7,187 nucleotides of DNA from Legionellaceae bacterium (GTDB lineage Bacteria > Pseudomonadota > Gammaproteobacteria > Legionellales > Legionellaceae): positions 1 to 7,187 of the forward strand of contig CANJFK010000042.1 of the NCBI GenBank assembly GCA_947473535.1, written 5' to 3'. Each line of letters begins with the position of its first letter. The first letter of the stretch is position 1. Under the pieces are notes generated by a model. It saw only the letters and a program-made list of their open reading frames with translations, did no database searches and was not told the origin of the DNA. Made by a program: the position numbers and the translations under genes. Shown here piece after piece: positions 1-6,987 of the stretch.

Positions 1-1
1 A

Positions 2-652
2 GCTACCTTTATGCCGAAGCCATTAGTTGGTGATAATGGTAGTGGTATGCATTGCCATCAATCGTTAGTTAAAGATGGTGTTAATTTGTTTTCTGGTGAT
101 CAGTATGCCGGTTTATCGGAAACGGCTCTTTATTATATTGGTGGTATCATTAAACATGCTCGAGCATTAAATGCCTTCACCAATCCAGGAACAAATAGCT
201 ACAAACGTTTGGTGCCTGGCTTTGAGGCGCCTGTTTTGCTTGCTTATTCAGCGCGCAATCGTTCAGCGGCCATTCGTATACCGCACGTAAATAACCCTAA
301 AGCTCGGCGGATTGAAGTGCGTTTCCCTGATCCGACAGCAAATCCATATCTAGCGTTTGCCGCGATGATGATGGCCGGGTTAGATGGTATTCAAAAGAAA
401 ATTCATCCAGGTCAGCCAATCGATAAAGATTTATATGATTTACCACCAGAAGAATTGATGGATGTACCAACCGTTGCCGAATCGTTGGAACAGGCCGTTG
501 AGCACTTGGAACGTGACCATGAGTTTCTATTGCAAGGTGATGTGTTCAGTAAAGACTTCATTAATAGCTGTATCACATTGCGAAAGGCCGATATTATGCA
601 AGTTCGCAGTTTAGTTCACCCGTATGAGTTTGAGCTGTATTATAGTAATTAA
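2..652 (+). CDS. glnA: Glutamine synthetase type I, C-terminal part (5' end outside window)
   Basis: This is the C-terminal part of glutamine synthetase, the cytosolic dodecameric enzyme that makes glutamine from glutamate, ammonia and ATP. The frame is open from base 2, and the gene starts upstream of the window. The first in-frame ATG (base 11) is internal: it lies in the ATFMPKP segment just before the catalytic-domain motif [10 protein letters not shown]. Further conserved blocks are NSYKRLVPG, the arginine-rich [12 protein letters not shown] loop, and [16 protein letters not shown], which contributes metal and substrate ligands. [10 protein letters not shown] carries the tyrosine (codon 434-436) that matches the adenylylation site of E. 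coli GlnA, so this is the GSI-beta type controlled by GlnE-like adenylylation; the modification itself is inferred. The end, ELYYSN, matches the usual C-terminus. Roughly 217 codons are present, a little under half of the usual 470 or so. No ntrBC follows; the gene ends in its own terminator. Confidence 0.97.
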   Translation, partial: ATFMPKPLVGDNGSGMHCHQSLVKDGVNLFSGDQYAGLSETALYYIGGIIKHARALNAFTNPGTNSYKRLVPGFEAPVLLAYSARNRSAAIRIPHVNNPKARRIEVRFPDPTANPYLAFAAMMMAGLDGIQKKIHPGQPIDKDLYDLPPEELMDVPTVAESLEQAVEHLERDHEFLLQGDVFSKDFINSCITLRKADIMQVRSLVHPYEFELYYSN

Positions 653-660
653 TCTATTGC

Positions 661-709
661 TCAACACCATCATTTGACTGCTGTTCGAATGGTGGTGTTG
701 ATTTTTTTT
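661..709 (+). terminator. Rho-independent terminator of glnA
   Basis: A long stem pairs 661-675 with 687-701 (TCAACACCATCAT against ATGGTGGTGTTGA, plus two A-T/G-T pairs, with one internal G-T wobble). The loop is 676-686, and eight T residues follow at 702-709. It starts nine bases after the glnA stop codon, so it should end glnA transcription and separate it from htpG. Confidence 0.9.
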
Positions 710-735
710 GAAATGTATACCTTTTGTTCCTACCC

Positions 736-764
736 CTTGAAATTGTCTATCGCAAGCCTCATAT
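736..764 (+). promoter_or_regulatory. Heat-shock (sigma-32/RpoH) promoter of htpG
   Basis: CTTGAAA at 736-742 matches the -35 consensus of RpoH promoters exactly. After a 14-bp spacer, CCTCATAT at 757-764 matches the CCCCATNT -10 consensus at all but one position. Transcription would start near 771, giving a leader of about 35 nt that begins in a T-rich tract (nine T at 776-784). E. coli htpG is a known RpoH regulon member, so motif and gene agree. A sigma-70 reading (TTGAAA 737-742, TATAAA 762-767) needs a 19-bp spacer and is less convincing, though dual recognition is possible. Confidence 0.8.
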
Positions 765-805
765 AAACAGTACTATTTTTTTTTAACAGACCCGGAGATT
801 TATCA

Positions 806-2674
806 ATGGCAAGTAAACAACAAACTATGGGCTTCCAAACGGAAGTCAAGCAAATGCTGCATCTTGTTGTGCATTCACTTTATAGCAATAAAGAAATATT
901 TTTACGTGAATTAATATCGAATGCCTCCGATGCATTGGATAAGTTACGTTTTCTGTCACTCGCCAATGCCGCGCTTTATGAAAACGACTCGGATCTGAAG
1001 ATCTCAATCGAGTTTAATGAAAAATTAAAAACGTTAACTATTTCTGATAATGGGATTGGTTTAAACTGGGATGAAGCCGTTGACAATTTAGGCACCATTG
1101 CAAAATCAGGAACCAAAGAGTTTATCAGTCATTTATCGGGAGAAAACGCAAAAGACTCTCAATTGATTGGTCAGTTTGGTGTTGGTTTTTATTCGGCGTT
1201 TATTGTCGCAGACAAAGTTGTCGTGAAAAGCCGCCGTGCTGGACTTCCGCCGGAAGACGGTATTGTATGGGAATCTGCGGGCGAAGGTGAATTTACAATT
1301 GGTTCCGCCAAGAAAAAAGAGCGGGGTACACAAATTACCTTGCATTTAAAAGATGATGCAGCGGAATTTTTAAGCGATTGGCGCTTGCGCAGCATTATTA
1401 GTAAATACTCAGATCATATTTCTTGGCCTATTGTTATGAAAAAGCATGTAGAAGATGATAAAAAACAAGATGCTGAATTTGAAACAGTGAATAAAGCGAC
1501 AGCGTTATGGACAATGCAAAAGGCAGACATTACTGATGAAGAATACAAAGCATTGTATAAGCATATTTCACATGATTACCAGGACCCACTCATATGGTCG
1601 CATAATCACGTGGAAGGTAAACACGACTATATTAGTCTGCTTTATATTCCAGGGCATGCACCATATGATATGTGGCAACAGGAAACGAAGCATGGGTTAA
1701 AACTTTATGTAAAACGTGTTTTTATTATGGATGATGCGGCTCAATTTTTACCACGCTATTTACGTTTTGTGAAAGGTGTTGTTGATGCGAGTGATTTACC
1801 CTTAAATATCTCCAGAGAGATACTTCAAGATAACAAACAAATTGATAATATTCGTGCGGCATGTACTAAACGCGTACTATCGATGCTGGAAAAAATGAAC
1901 ACGCAAGATGCTGAAACATATCAACGCTTTTGGGATGAATTTGGCTTGGTTTTGAAAGAAGGACCCGTTGAAGATGCGTCAAACAAAGACGTTATATCAA
2001 AATTACTTCGTTTTACAACAACCAAGAGTGAATCTGAAAAGCAAACTGTTTCACTAAATGATTATATTGCTCGCATGCAAGATGGGCAGGATAAAATTTA
2101 TTATATTACTGCATCAACTTATAATGCCGCTAAACATAGTCCTCACTTGGAAATTTTTAATAAAAAAGGCATTGAGGTGTTATTATTAAACGACCGAATT
2201 GATGAGTGGTTAGTTAGTTACTTAAATGAGTATGAAGGAAAAAAACTTCAATCAATCAGCAAAGGTAAAGTTGATATAGATAGTGATGAGCAGGAAGTAA
2301 AGGCACAAGAAGAATCGATGGCGCCGATGTTAAAGCAGGTGAAGGCCGTGTTGGAAGATCGTGTGAAGGATGTACAACTCACGAATCGGCTGACTGACTC
2401 GCCAGCATGCATTGTTGCTGATGAGCAAGATATGGGGCTTGAAATGCAGCGTATTTTACAAGCGGCAGGGCAGAAAATGCCAGAAAGTAAACCCATATTT
2501 GAAATCAATCCGGATCACGCATTGATTAAACGATTGCATGGCATTGAAGATGATGTACGCTTTGAGCAGTGGGTTGTTGTTCTATTTGAACAAGCAGTGC
2601 TTGCTGAAGGTGGGCAATTAGATAACCCGGCTGATTTTGTAAATCGTGTTAATCAATTGTTAATTGAGTCGTAA
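806..2674 (+). CDS. htpG: Hsp90-family molecular chaperone HtpG
   Basis: HtpG is the bacterial Hsp90, a cytosolic homodimeric ATP-driven chaperone that remodels client proteins under stress together with the DnaK system. At 622 residues it is essentially full length (E. coli about 624). The N-terminal GHKL ATPase domain (about 1-215) shows [15 protein letters not shown] with catalytic Glu35 and Mg-binding Asn39, SDNGIGL with adenine-contacting Asp81, the lid/glycine motif [11 protein letters not shown] (122-132), and the GTQIT segment (174-178). The middle domain (about 230-490) contains [12 protein letters not shown], with Arg337 at the position of the gamma-phosphate-sensing arginine. The C-terminal dimerisation domain follows (about 500-622). 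The ATG is preceded by GGAG at 794-797 with 8 nt spacing, and the [14 protein letters not shown] start is family-typical. A sigma-32 promoter lies just upstream and a strong terminator downstream, so the gene is probably monocistronic and heat-inducible. All key residues are present. Confidence 0.98.
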   Translation: MASKQQTMGFQTEVKQMLHLVVHSLYSNKEIFLRELISNASDALDKLRFLSLANAALYENDSDLKISIEFNEKLKTLTISDNGIGLNWDEAVDNLGTIAKSGTKEFISHLSGENAKDSQLIGQFGVGFYSAFIVADKVVVKSRRAGLPPEDGIVWESAGEGEFTIGSAKKKERGTQITLHLKDDAAEFLSDWRLRSIISKYSDHISWPIVMKKHVEDDKKQDAEFETVNKATALWTMQKADITDEEYKALYKHISHDYQDPLIWSHNHVEGKHDYISLLYIPGHAPYDMWQQETKHGLKLYVKRVFIMDDAAQFLPRYLRFVKGVVDASDLPLNISREILQDNKQIDNIRAACTKRVLSMLEKMNTQDAETYQRFWDEFGLVLKEGPVEDASNKDVISKLLRFTTTKSESEKQTVSLNDYIARMQDGQDKIYYITASTYNAAKHSPHLEIFNKKGIEVLLLNDRIDEWLVSYLNEYEGKKLQSISKGKVDIDSDEQEVKAQEESMAPMLKQVKAVLEDRVKDVQLTNRLTDSPACIVADEQDMGLEMQRILQAAGQKMPESKPIFEINPDHALIKRLHGIEDDVRFEQWVVVLFEQAVLAEGGQLDNPADFVNRVNQLLIES

Positions 2675-2733
2675 GTAGTCGCTTTCCTACCTATCCGGGT
2701 TGCCACTTACCCATCTGCGTTCAGGTGGGTTAT

Positions 2734-2773
2734 AAAAAAGCCCTGTCAGTGCACAAACTGACAGGGCTTTTTT
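2734..2773. terminator. Bidirectional terminator between htpG and fusA
   Basis: A perfect 17-bp stem pairs 2734-2750 with 2757-2773 around a 6-nt loop (GCACAA); its core is GCCCTGTCAGT. An A run precedes it and a T run follows it, so it works as an intrinsic terminator in both directions: for htpG on the plus strand and for the convergent fusA on the minus strand. A second hairpin without a T run (ACCCATCTG 2709-2717 with CAGGTGGGT 2722-2730, one wobble) lies just before it in the htpG 3' region. Confidence 0.92.
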
Positions 2774-2782
2774 TTTGCGTTA

Positions 2783-2938
2783 ACTTAGGGACTGTTGACA
2801 GTTCATCATGAAGCCCAACATCCCACGACTTGTTCGCTGGATCCAGTGATCCTGCTTAATGCACAGAAACAGATCGAGATGGACCCCGCGAACAAGTCGT
2901 GGGCCATCGAAGTCTGAATTGTCAACAAGTCCCTAAGT
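2783..2938. repeat. 156-bp nested palindromic element (MITE/REP-like)
   Basis: The outer arms are 2783-2805 and 2915-2938. Their outermost 10 bp (ACTTAGGGAC / GTCCCTAAGT) are perfect, and the rest differs by one indel and one substitution. Inside are second arms, 2822-2844 and 2881-2903, sharing CCCACGACTTGTTCGC perfectly and 21 of 23 bp overall. The centre (about 2845-2880) is unpaired. There is no reading frame worth calling and no clear target-site duplication (GTTA at left, GTAT at right). Terminal inverted repeats around a non-coding interior suggest a non-autonomous mobile element or large REP-type repeat. It ends 3 bp from the fusA stop codon, so fusA mRNA probably runs through it before reaching the shared terminator. 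Confidence 0.75.
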
Positions 2939-2941
2939 GTA

Positions 2942-5026
2942 TTACTTAGCGGCTTTCCTTTCTTTCTCTTTGGCAATCACTGTTTCAGCTACGTTGTTTG
3001 GGCAAGCAGAGTAGTGAGAGAACTCCATTGAGAATTGACCACGACCAGAGGTCATGGTGCGCAAGGTGCTGATGTAACCAAACATTTCTGAAAGAGGAAC
3101 ATCGGCTTTAATACGTACGCCAGTTACGTTGGCTTCTTGGCCTGAGATCATGCCGCGACGACGGTTCAAGTCACCAATAACATCACCTACATGATCTTCT
3201 GGACTATAAACGTCAACTTTCATGATTGGCTCAAGCAGTTGTGGACCGGCTTTTGGTATAGACTGACGAAAAGCGCCTTTTGCAGCTATTTCAAATGCAA
3301 TTGCCGAGGAGTCAACGGCATGGAAAGCACCGTCATGCAGGTTAATGCCAACATCCAATACGGGGAAACCCGCCAAGGTGCCGGCACTCATCATTGAGCG
3401 AAAACCTTTTTCAATTGCTGGGTGGAATTCTTTAGGAACGCTACCGCCCACGCAGGATGTTGAGAAGATGAATCCAGTGCCTGGCTCGCCTGGTGTAATG
3501 CTGTAGTCAATCCTACCGTATTGACCAGAACCACCTGATTGTTTCTTGTGGGTATAGCTGTCTTCGATCGATTTGGTGATGGTTTCGCGGTAAGCAACCT
3601 GTGGTTGGCCTACTATCAATTCAACGCCGTAGGTACGCTTCAGAATGTCCACTTTAATATCAAGGTGTAATTCACCCATACCCCGAAGGATAGTCTCACC
3701 TGAATCAATATCAGTTTCAACACGGAACGTTGGGTCCTCTGCAACCATTTTACCGATGGCAATACTCATTTTTTCGGTCGAGCTTTTATCTTTTGGCGTT
3801 ACCGAAATAGAGATTACTGGCTCAGGAAAAACCATCGCTTCAAGTGTGCATTCGTGTTTTGGATCGCAAAGGGTGTGACCGGTCTGAACGTTTTTCATGC
3901 CTACGATAGCGATAATGTCGCCTGCTTCAGCACTGTGCAGTTCATTACGCTCATTCGCCTGCATTTCAACCATACGGCCGACACGCTCAGACTTACCGGT
4001 AAACGAGTTAAGAATGGTATCGCCTTTGTTTAGTTTTCCGGAGTATATACGTACGAATGTTAGCGCACCAAAACGGTCATCCATGATTTTGAATGCTAAG
4101 GCGCGGAATGGCTCATCAGCAGAAACAATAGCAAATTTACCGTTTGGCTTACCTTCTTCATCAGTCAAAGGCTGTGGATTAACTTCGTGCGGAGCAGGTA
4201 AATATTCAACAACAGCGTCCAGTAATAGTTGCATTCCTTTGTTTTTAAAGGCTGAACCGCAATAGGTTGGGAAGAAGGCTAATTCGAGCGTACCTTTACG
4301 TATACAGCGTTTAATGTCTTCTATTGACGGTTGCTCACCTTCTAGGAAGGCCATCAGTAAATCATCATCCATTTCAACTGCAGTTTCAACTAATTGAGCG
4401 CGGTACATTTCAACATCGTCAAGCATATTGGCTGGCACGTCAGTAATGGTGAAATTTTCTGGCTGGCCAGTTTCATCCCAAACATACGCTTGACGGCTTA
4501 ATAAATCGACAACCCCTACGAACTCATCTTCAACGCCGATTGGTAAGGTCATAATTAATGGGTTAGCACCCAATACTTTCTTCACTTGTTCGGTCACTTT
4601 CAAGAAATCAGCACCGATACGGTCAAGTTTGTTTACGAAAATCAAACGAGATACTTTTGAATCATTCGCATAACGCCAGTTGGTTTCTGACTGAGGCTCT
4701 ACGCCGCCAGAACCACAAAATACGCCGATGCCGCCATCGAGCACCTTCAGTGAACGATACACTTCCACCGTGAAGTCAACGTGTCCTGGTGTATCGATAA
4801 CGTTGAAACGAGTACCTTTCCAGTAACAACTAATCGCTGCTGACTGGATGGTAATGCCGCGTTCAGCTTCCTGTGGCATAAAGTCGGTTGTTGATTCACC
4901 TGCGTGAACTTCACCCATTTGGTGGATCATACCGGTGAGCTTAAGAATACGCTCGGTAGTGGTTGTTTTTCCGGCATCTACGTGAGCGAAGATACCAATG
5001 TTTCTGTAAAGATTTAAATCAGTCAT
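2942..5026 (-). CDS. fusA: Elongation factor G, second type (EF-G2/FusA2-like paralogue)
   Basis: This is a translational GTPase of the EF-G family, which drives tRNA-mRNA translocation or ribosome recycling. It has 694 residues, the normal EF-G length. The GTP-binding domain shows [10 protein letters not shown] (P-loop, 14-23), RGITIQSAA (switch I), DTPGH (78-82, with catalytic His82) and NKLD (132-135). Domain II starts near 300, domain III contains GELHLDIK (451-458), domain IV spans about 476-595 with a histidine (His569) near its tip, and domain V holds [12 protein letters not shown]. The [19 protein letters not shown] start, the [15 protein letters not shown] block and the [16 protein letters not shown] ending resemble the accessory FusA2 of gammaproteobacteria, not the canonical EF-G beside rpsL/rpsG/tuf. 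None of those genes is here, so a canonical fusA should exist elsewhere. The ATG has AGAGAT 4 nt upstream (5031-5036). Its precise role beside the main EF-G is not readable from sequence. Confidence 0.96.
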   Translation of the reverse strand: MTDLNLYRNIGIFAHVDAGKTTTTERILKLTGMIHQMGEVHAGESTTDFMPQEAERGITIQSAAISCYWKGTRFNVIDTPGHVDFTVEVYRSLKVLDGGIGVFCGSGGVEPQSETNWRYANDSKVSRLIFVNKLDRIGADFLKVTEQVKKVLGANPLIMTLPIGVEDEFVGVVDLLSRQAYVWDETGQPENFTITDVPANMLDDVEMYRAQLVETAVEMDDDLLMAFLEGEQPSIEDIKRCIRKGTLELAFFPTYCGSAFKNKGMQLLLDAVVEYLPAPHEVNPQPLTDEEGKPNGKFAIVSADEPFRALAFKIMDDRFGALTFVRIYSGKLNKGDTILNSFTGKSERVGRMVEMQANERNELHSAEAGDIIAIVGMKNVQTGHTLCDPKHECTLEAMVFPEPVISISVTPKDKSSTEKMSIAIGKMVAEDPTFRVETDIDSGETILRGMGELHLDIKVDILKRTYGVELIVGQPQVAYRETITKSIEDSYTHKKQSGGSGQYGRIDYSITPGEPGTGFIFSTSCVGGSVPKEFHPAIEKGFRSMMSAGTLAGFPVLDVGINLHDGAFHAVDSSAIAFEIAAKGAFRQSIPKAGPQLLEPIMKVDVYSPEDHVGDVIGDLNRRRGMISGQEANVTGVRIKADVPLSEMFGYISTLRTMTSGRGQFSMEFSHYSACPNNVAETVIAKEKERKAAK

Positions 5027-5062
5027 ATGAATCTCTATAAGCTGGATTGAAAATAGTGCTGC

Positions 5063-5091
5063 AGTATACAGTATTTTATCCGGATTGGCAG
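5063..5091 (-). promoter_or_regulatory. Possible sigma-70-type promoter of fusA
   Basis: On the minus strand, TATACT (complement of 5063-5068) matches five of six -10 consensus positions. A CTGCCA hexamer (complement of 5086-5091) lies 17 bp upstream and matches TTGACA at four of six. It would place the start about 30 nt ahead of the fusA ATG. The -35 is weak, so this is a candidate only. Confidence 0.35.
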
Positions 5092-5108
5092 CAGATCTAA
5101 TATAACGT

Positions 5109-5125
5109 CAGGATAAACGCATCTT
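5109..5125 (+). repeat. 17-bp direct repeat, copy 1
   Basis: CAGGATAAACGCATCTT recurs at 6241-6257 as CAGGGCAAACGCATCTT, 15 of 17 identical and in the same orientation, with 11 contiguous matches. The copies lie on either side of the outer-membrane gene in otherwise dissimilar flanks. It could be a remnant of a dispersed repeat or chance similarity. Confidence 0.4.
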
Positions 5126-5172
5126 AAATTACAGCCTTGTTCATCGTTTCGACTAAATCATCGAAAAATGAC

Positions 5173-5250
5173 TTCCCCGCGAAGGCGGGGATCCATCTCT
5201 GCAACACGCTGGGAGCCAGTGTAGAAATGGATTCCTGCCTTCGCGAGAAA
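5173..5250. repeat. REP-like imperfect palindrome (CCCCGCGAAGGCGGGG type)
   Basis: Arms 5173-5196 and 5227-5250 pair at 20 of 24 positions around the GCGAAGGC core and ATCCAT end. The centre holds a smaller CTGG/CCAG stem. The left arm alone also folds as CCCCGC-GAAG-GCGGGG (5175-5190). This matches the look of dispersed intergenic palindromes found in many bacteria. It sits downstream of the outer-membrane gene and upstream of fusA, where it could stabilise or terminate transcripts; that role is inference. Confidence 0.75.
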
Positions 5251-5268
5251 GACAACGTGGCTGAAACG

Positions 5269-5308
5269 CCGTAATCCGGGGGGGGACTTCTAATCTCCCG
5301 GATTACGG
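5269..5308. repeat. Hairpin repeat with 12-bp perfect stem (CCGTAATCCGGG)
   Basis: CCGTAATCCGGG (5269-5280) pairs perfectly with CCCGGATTACGG (5297-5308), and the stem can extend by a wobble and a G-C pair. The loop contains part of an eight-G run (5278-5285). It lies 18 bp from the previous palindrome and is unrelated to it in sequence, so two repeat types stand in tandem. There is no T tract on either side to make it a classical terminator. Confidence 0.7.
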
Positions 5309-5358
5309 TACTATGGTTGCGAGCGATCGCAGCGACAGAACCCGCCAATCACCTATCC

Positions 5359-6150
5359 TTAATTACTTATTGGGAAAAGATACGAAATGCTGAGCAACAA
5401 AGACACCGCCTGATTTGTTTTTGTTTTTGTTCGAGTCTCGACATCGGCTGAGCCCGGCACGTCAACTAGATTATTGACCGAGCTTTTCCCCAAGTAGTTA
5501 TAAACCAGCTCACTGGAAAAAAACCAGTTTTTCTTCAACTGATAATTCGCCCCGACGCCAACATTATAACCCGTGAGATATTGATTATCATTTAATGCAG
5601 TTGCGTACGTAGCACTAGTACCAGTAATCAGATTTGTTCGAGTTCGAAGAACGTTGTAGTTAACGTCTACATTTGCAAAACTGATCCCTGCTTCTAAAAA
5701 AGGTAGTAAGTGTGGATATATTTCATACCCTAATACCGCATCAATATTATAAATAGGTTTGATGGTGAACGTGTCAACATCTACCCCGCCCAATAATAGA
5801 GGTCCCGCTGTTGCAGAAAAAGGAGCGACCACGTCATGTTGTAATGGCGTATAATAAATTGAAGCCTTTGCTCCCAGGTACATATTTTGATTAAAATAAT
5901 TGCCATAACCTATATGTCCGTCAAACAAAACAGCAGAATCCGTAAATTGAATACTCCTATTGTACGCGGGGGTAGGGAGGGCATGTGCAACTGAGAAAGA
6001 GTCTTTAGCAATTAACGTAGTATATCCAGTACCGAGACCGGCATAAAATCCAGCCAAATTATAATCCTGCGAGTCAGCACCCATTGTTCCAGCGTAAACC
6101 CCCATCGTTCCTATACTTAAAACCATCACAGAAAATACTTTATTTAACAC
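5359..6150 (-). CDS. Secreted outer-membrane beta-barrel protein, family unnamed
   Basis: The 263-residue product appears to be an outer-membrane porin-like beta-barrel; its specific function is unknown. Residues 1-20 form a signal peptide: short basic start (MLNK), hydrophobic core (VFSVMVLSIGTMG) and VYA before a likely signal peptidase I cut ahead of GTMG. The mature start with FYAGLGTGY (35-43) and the many alternating aromatic/glycine strands (YGNYF, LGAKASIYYTPL, VLGYEIYPHLLPFLEAGISF, YNVGVGANYQLKKNWFFSSELVYNYLG) fit the small OMP beta-barrel (OmpA/OMP_b-brl-like) fold. The end, VSLLLSISYLFPISN, looks like a last strand but lacks the usual terminal phenylalanine. The start codon is GTG, supported by AGGGGG 6 nt upstream (6157-6162). 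AGTMG after the signal recalls Legionella surface proteins. It is transcribed in the same direction as fusA but separated by 332 bp of repeats, so it is probably independent. Confidence 0.85.
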   Translation of the reverse strand: MLNKVFSVMVLSIGTMGVYAGTMGADSQDYNLAGFYAGLGTGYTTLIAKDSFSVAHALPTPAYNRSIQFTDSAVLFDGHIGYGNYFNQNMYLGAKASIYYTPLQHDVVAPFSATAGPLLLGGVDVDTFTIKPIYNIDAVLGYEIYPHLLPFLEAGISFANVDVNYNVLRTRTNLITGTSATYATALNDNQYLTGYNVGVGANYQLKKNWFFSSELVYNYLGKSSVNNLVDVPGSADVETRTKTKTNQAVSLLLSISYLFPISN

Positions 6151-6240
6151 AACGATCCCCCTGATAAAATAACGCCGCCCACTACATAACTATGATTTGG
6201 TAGGCTACCTTTATTTTATTTAGTTAGCAATCTGATACTG

Positions 6241-6257
6241 CAGGGCAAACGCATCTT
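6241..6257 (+). repeat. 17-bp direct repeat, copy 2
   Basis: This is the partner of 5109-5125, 15 of 17 bases identical, on the upstream side of the outer-membrane gene. The flanks of the two copies do not match, so the similarity is confined to this short word. Confidence 0.4.
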
Positions 6258-6529
6258 GTAGCGAGTTACGAATTTGATGTATAGCGTATCACGCCCGGTT
6301 CTGAGCGCTGCTGAGGGGGAGGTTCCATCGGTCGATTCACCCATTACAATCCATCACTATGAAAATTTATAGACACCTTCTAATGCATATGACTGTTGAT
6401 TGCTCTTAAACTAATTCCATTGTTCACTATGATGCAGTTTTGACTAGAAAAATCGCGCCGTATTTCCGCGCGCACATCTAAACCCTTGAGACGTCAGTAA
6501 TTAATCGCAGTAGATACAATTTCCCTGTT

Positions 6530-6549
6530 GTCCCCGTGAAAGCGGGGAC
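6530..6549. repeat. Short hairpin related to the CCCCG-CGGGG repeat family
   Basis: GTCCCCG (6530-6536) pairs perfectly with CGGGGAC (6543-6549) around a TGAAAG loop. The arrangement resembles the left arm of the palindrome at 5173-5196 (CCCCGCGAAGGCGGGG), so it may be a degenerate half copy of the same repeat family. There is no T tract to suggest termination. Confidence 0.5.
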
Positions 6550-6636
6550 TGAATGGTTTTAACGAAATTAATAGTTCAATTCCGTTTTAAATAGGATCAT
6601 TAGCATTTTTTGTCCCTAGAATAGGGCGTGTTATTA

Positions 6637-6987
6637 CTAATGATGCCCCCTGTTAAACGTGGTTCCATAATACTTATGTATCGCAGTACCCCATGTTTTG
6701 CTAGACATATCAGGCCAGTGATCTTTATCGAAGCCTGGGGAGTTTTTTAGTTGTTCTTTATCAATTGAAATAGTAAAGCAATCATTGACATTATCATAAG
6801 AGAAAATATCCCATGGTAAAGCAAATAATTTATCGCCTAAACCCAAAAAACCACCATAGGACAGAACAACATAAGCTACTTGTCCTTGTAATTTGTCGAG
6901 CATAACTGCTTCAATTTTCCCAAGGTTTTCGCCTTGAAAATTTTTTACATCAACACCTACGATTACTGATGTTGATAATCCTGCCAC
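6637..6987 (-). CDS. PRC-barrel domain protein, 5' end replaced at a junction
   Basis: Residues from about 11 onward form a PRC-barrel domain. VGVDVKNFQGENLGKIEAVMLD is the first part of the fold, followed by GQVAYVVLSYGGFLGLGDKLFALPW, a very typical core of the stand-alone bacterial PRC-barrel family, then a tail with DKEQLKNSPGFDKDHWPD and an HH end. These small cytosolic proteins are poorly characterised, and no specific role can be given. The reading frame opens at a GTG at 6985-6987 without a convincing ribosome binding site. Its first nine or so codons (MAGLSTSVI) are antisense to a VCBS-repeat coding sequence, so they are probably not native: the true start and promoter are missing, and the genuine part is about 6637-6960. 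The gene should be treated as 5'-truncated or chimeric. No clear terminator follows the stop. Confidence 0.75.
   Translation of the reverse strand: MAGLSTSVIVGVDVKNFQGENLGKIEAVMLDKLQGQVAYVVLSYGGFLGLGDKLFALPWDIFSYDNVNDCFTISIDKEQLKNSPGFDKDHWPDMSSKTWGTAIHKYYGTTFNRGHH
6949..6976. repeat. 7-bp inverted repeat straddling the PRC/VCBS junction
   Basis: ATCAACA (6949-6955) is the exact reverse complement of TGTTGAT (6970-6976), with 14 bp between. The left arm lies in PRC-barrel coding sequence (minus strand) and the right arm in VCBS coding sequence (plus strand). The switch between the two occurs between them, near 6955-6964. Short inverted homology at a strand-switch point is what a template-switch inversion leaves behind. 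Confidence 0.5.

Larger units (their letters stand above)
5027..5358. other. Intergenic region between fusA and the outer-membrane protein gene
   Basis: These 332 bp contain no gene I can support. From the fusA side they hold the fusA ribosome binding site, a candidate promoter, one copy of a 17-bp direct repeat (5109-5125), a REP-like palindrome (5173-5250), a second hairpin repeat (5269-5308), and GCGATCGC (5323-5330). A 74-codon frame crosses the repeats on the minus strand, but its peptide is just the translation of the palindrome. No T-rich terminator is evident for the outer-membrane gene, so transcription may end at or be buffered by these hairpins. Confidence 0.6.
6151..6636. other. 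Long intergenic region without a supported gene
   Basis: The 486 bp upstream of the outer-membrane gene hold no convincing reading frame, tRNA or other RNA gene. Visible items are that gene's strong ribosome binding site (6157-6162), an 11-bp interrupted palindrome GGTAG-G-CTACC at 6199-6209 that could be an operator or small hairpin in its leader, the second direct-repeat copy (6241-6257), and a hairpin at 6530-6549. Near the PRC-barrel stop, ATCATTAG (6596-6603) and CTAATGAT (6637-6644) form a perfect 8-bp inverted repeat around a short CCCTA-GAA-TAGGG hairpin. No clear -10/-35 pair stands out for the outer-membrane gene. Confidence 0.55.

Noticed and set aside
1133..2508. Minus-strand frames (68-86 codons) inside htpG
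   Set aside because: htpG is intact and conserved throughout; these are shadows without ribosome binding sites.
3191..4265. Plus-strand frames (68, 77 and 122 codons) inside fusA
   Set aside because: They lie wholly within the fully conserved EF-G coding sequence on the other strand and encode low-quality, serine-rich shadow peptides.
5057..5073. LexA-like box (CTGCAGTATACAG) ahead of fusA
   Set aside because: The CTG and CAG half sites are 7 bp apart, not the 10 bp of the gammaproteobacterial SOS box, and the centre overlaps the candidate -10.
5278..5285. Eight-G run as a phase-variation switch
   Set aside because: It lies in the loop of an intergenic repeat hairpin, outside any gene and not between recognisable promoter elements.
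5323..5330. GCGATCGC octamer (HIP1-like)
   Set aside because: It occurs once here and the rest of the window is not cyanobacterial; a chance palindrome or part of local repeat sequence.
5124..5348. 74-codon minus-strand frame between fusA and the outer-membrane gene
   Set aside because: Its peptide is the translation of the two palindromic repeats (the RWIPAFAG-type string seen whenever such repeats are translated), it has no convincing ribosome binding site and no recognisable family.
6614..6626. CCCTA-GAA-TAGGG hairpin as a terminator of the PRC-barrel gene
   Set aside because: Read in the gene's direction it is followed by an A run, not a T run, and the stem is only 5 bp.
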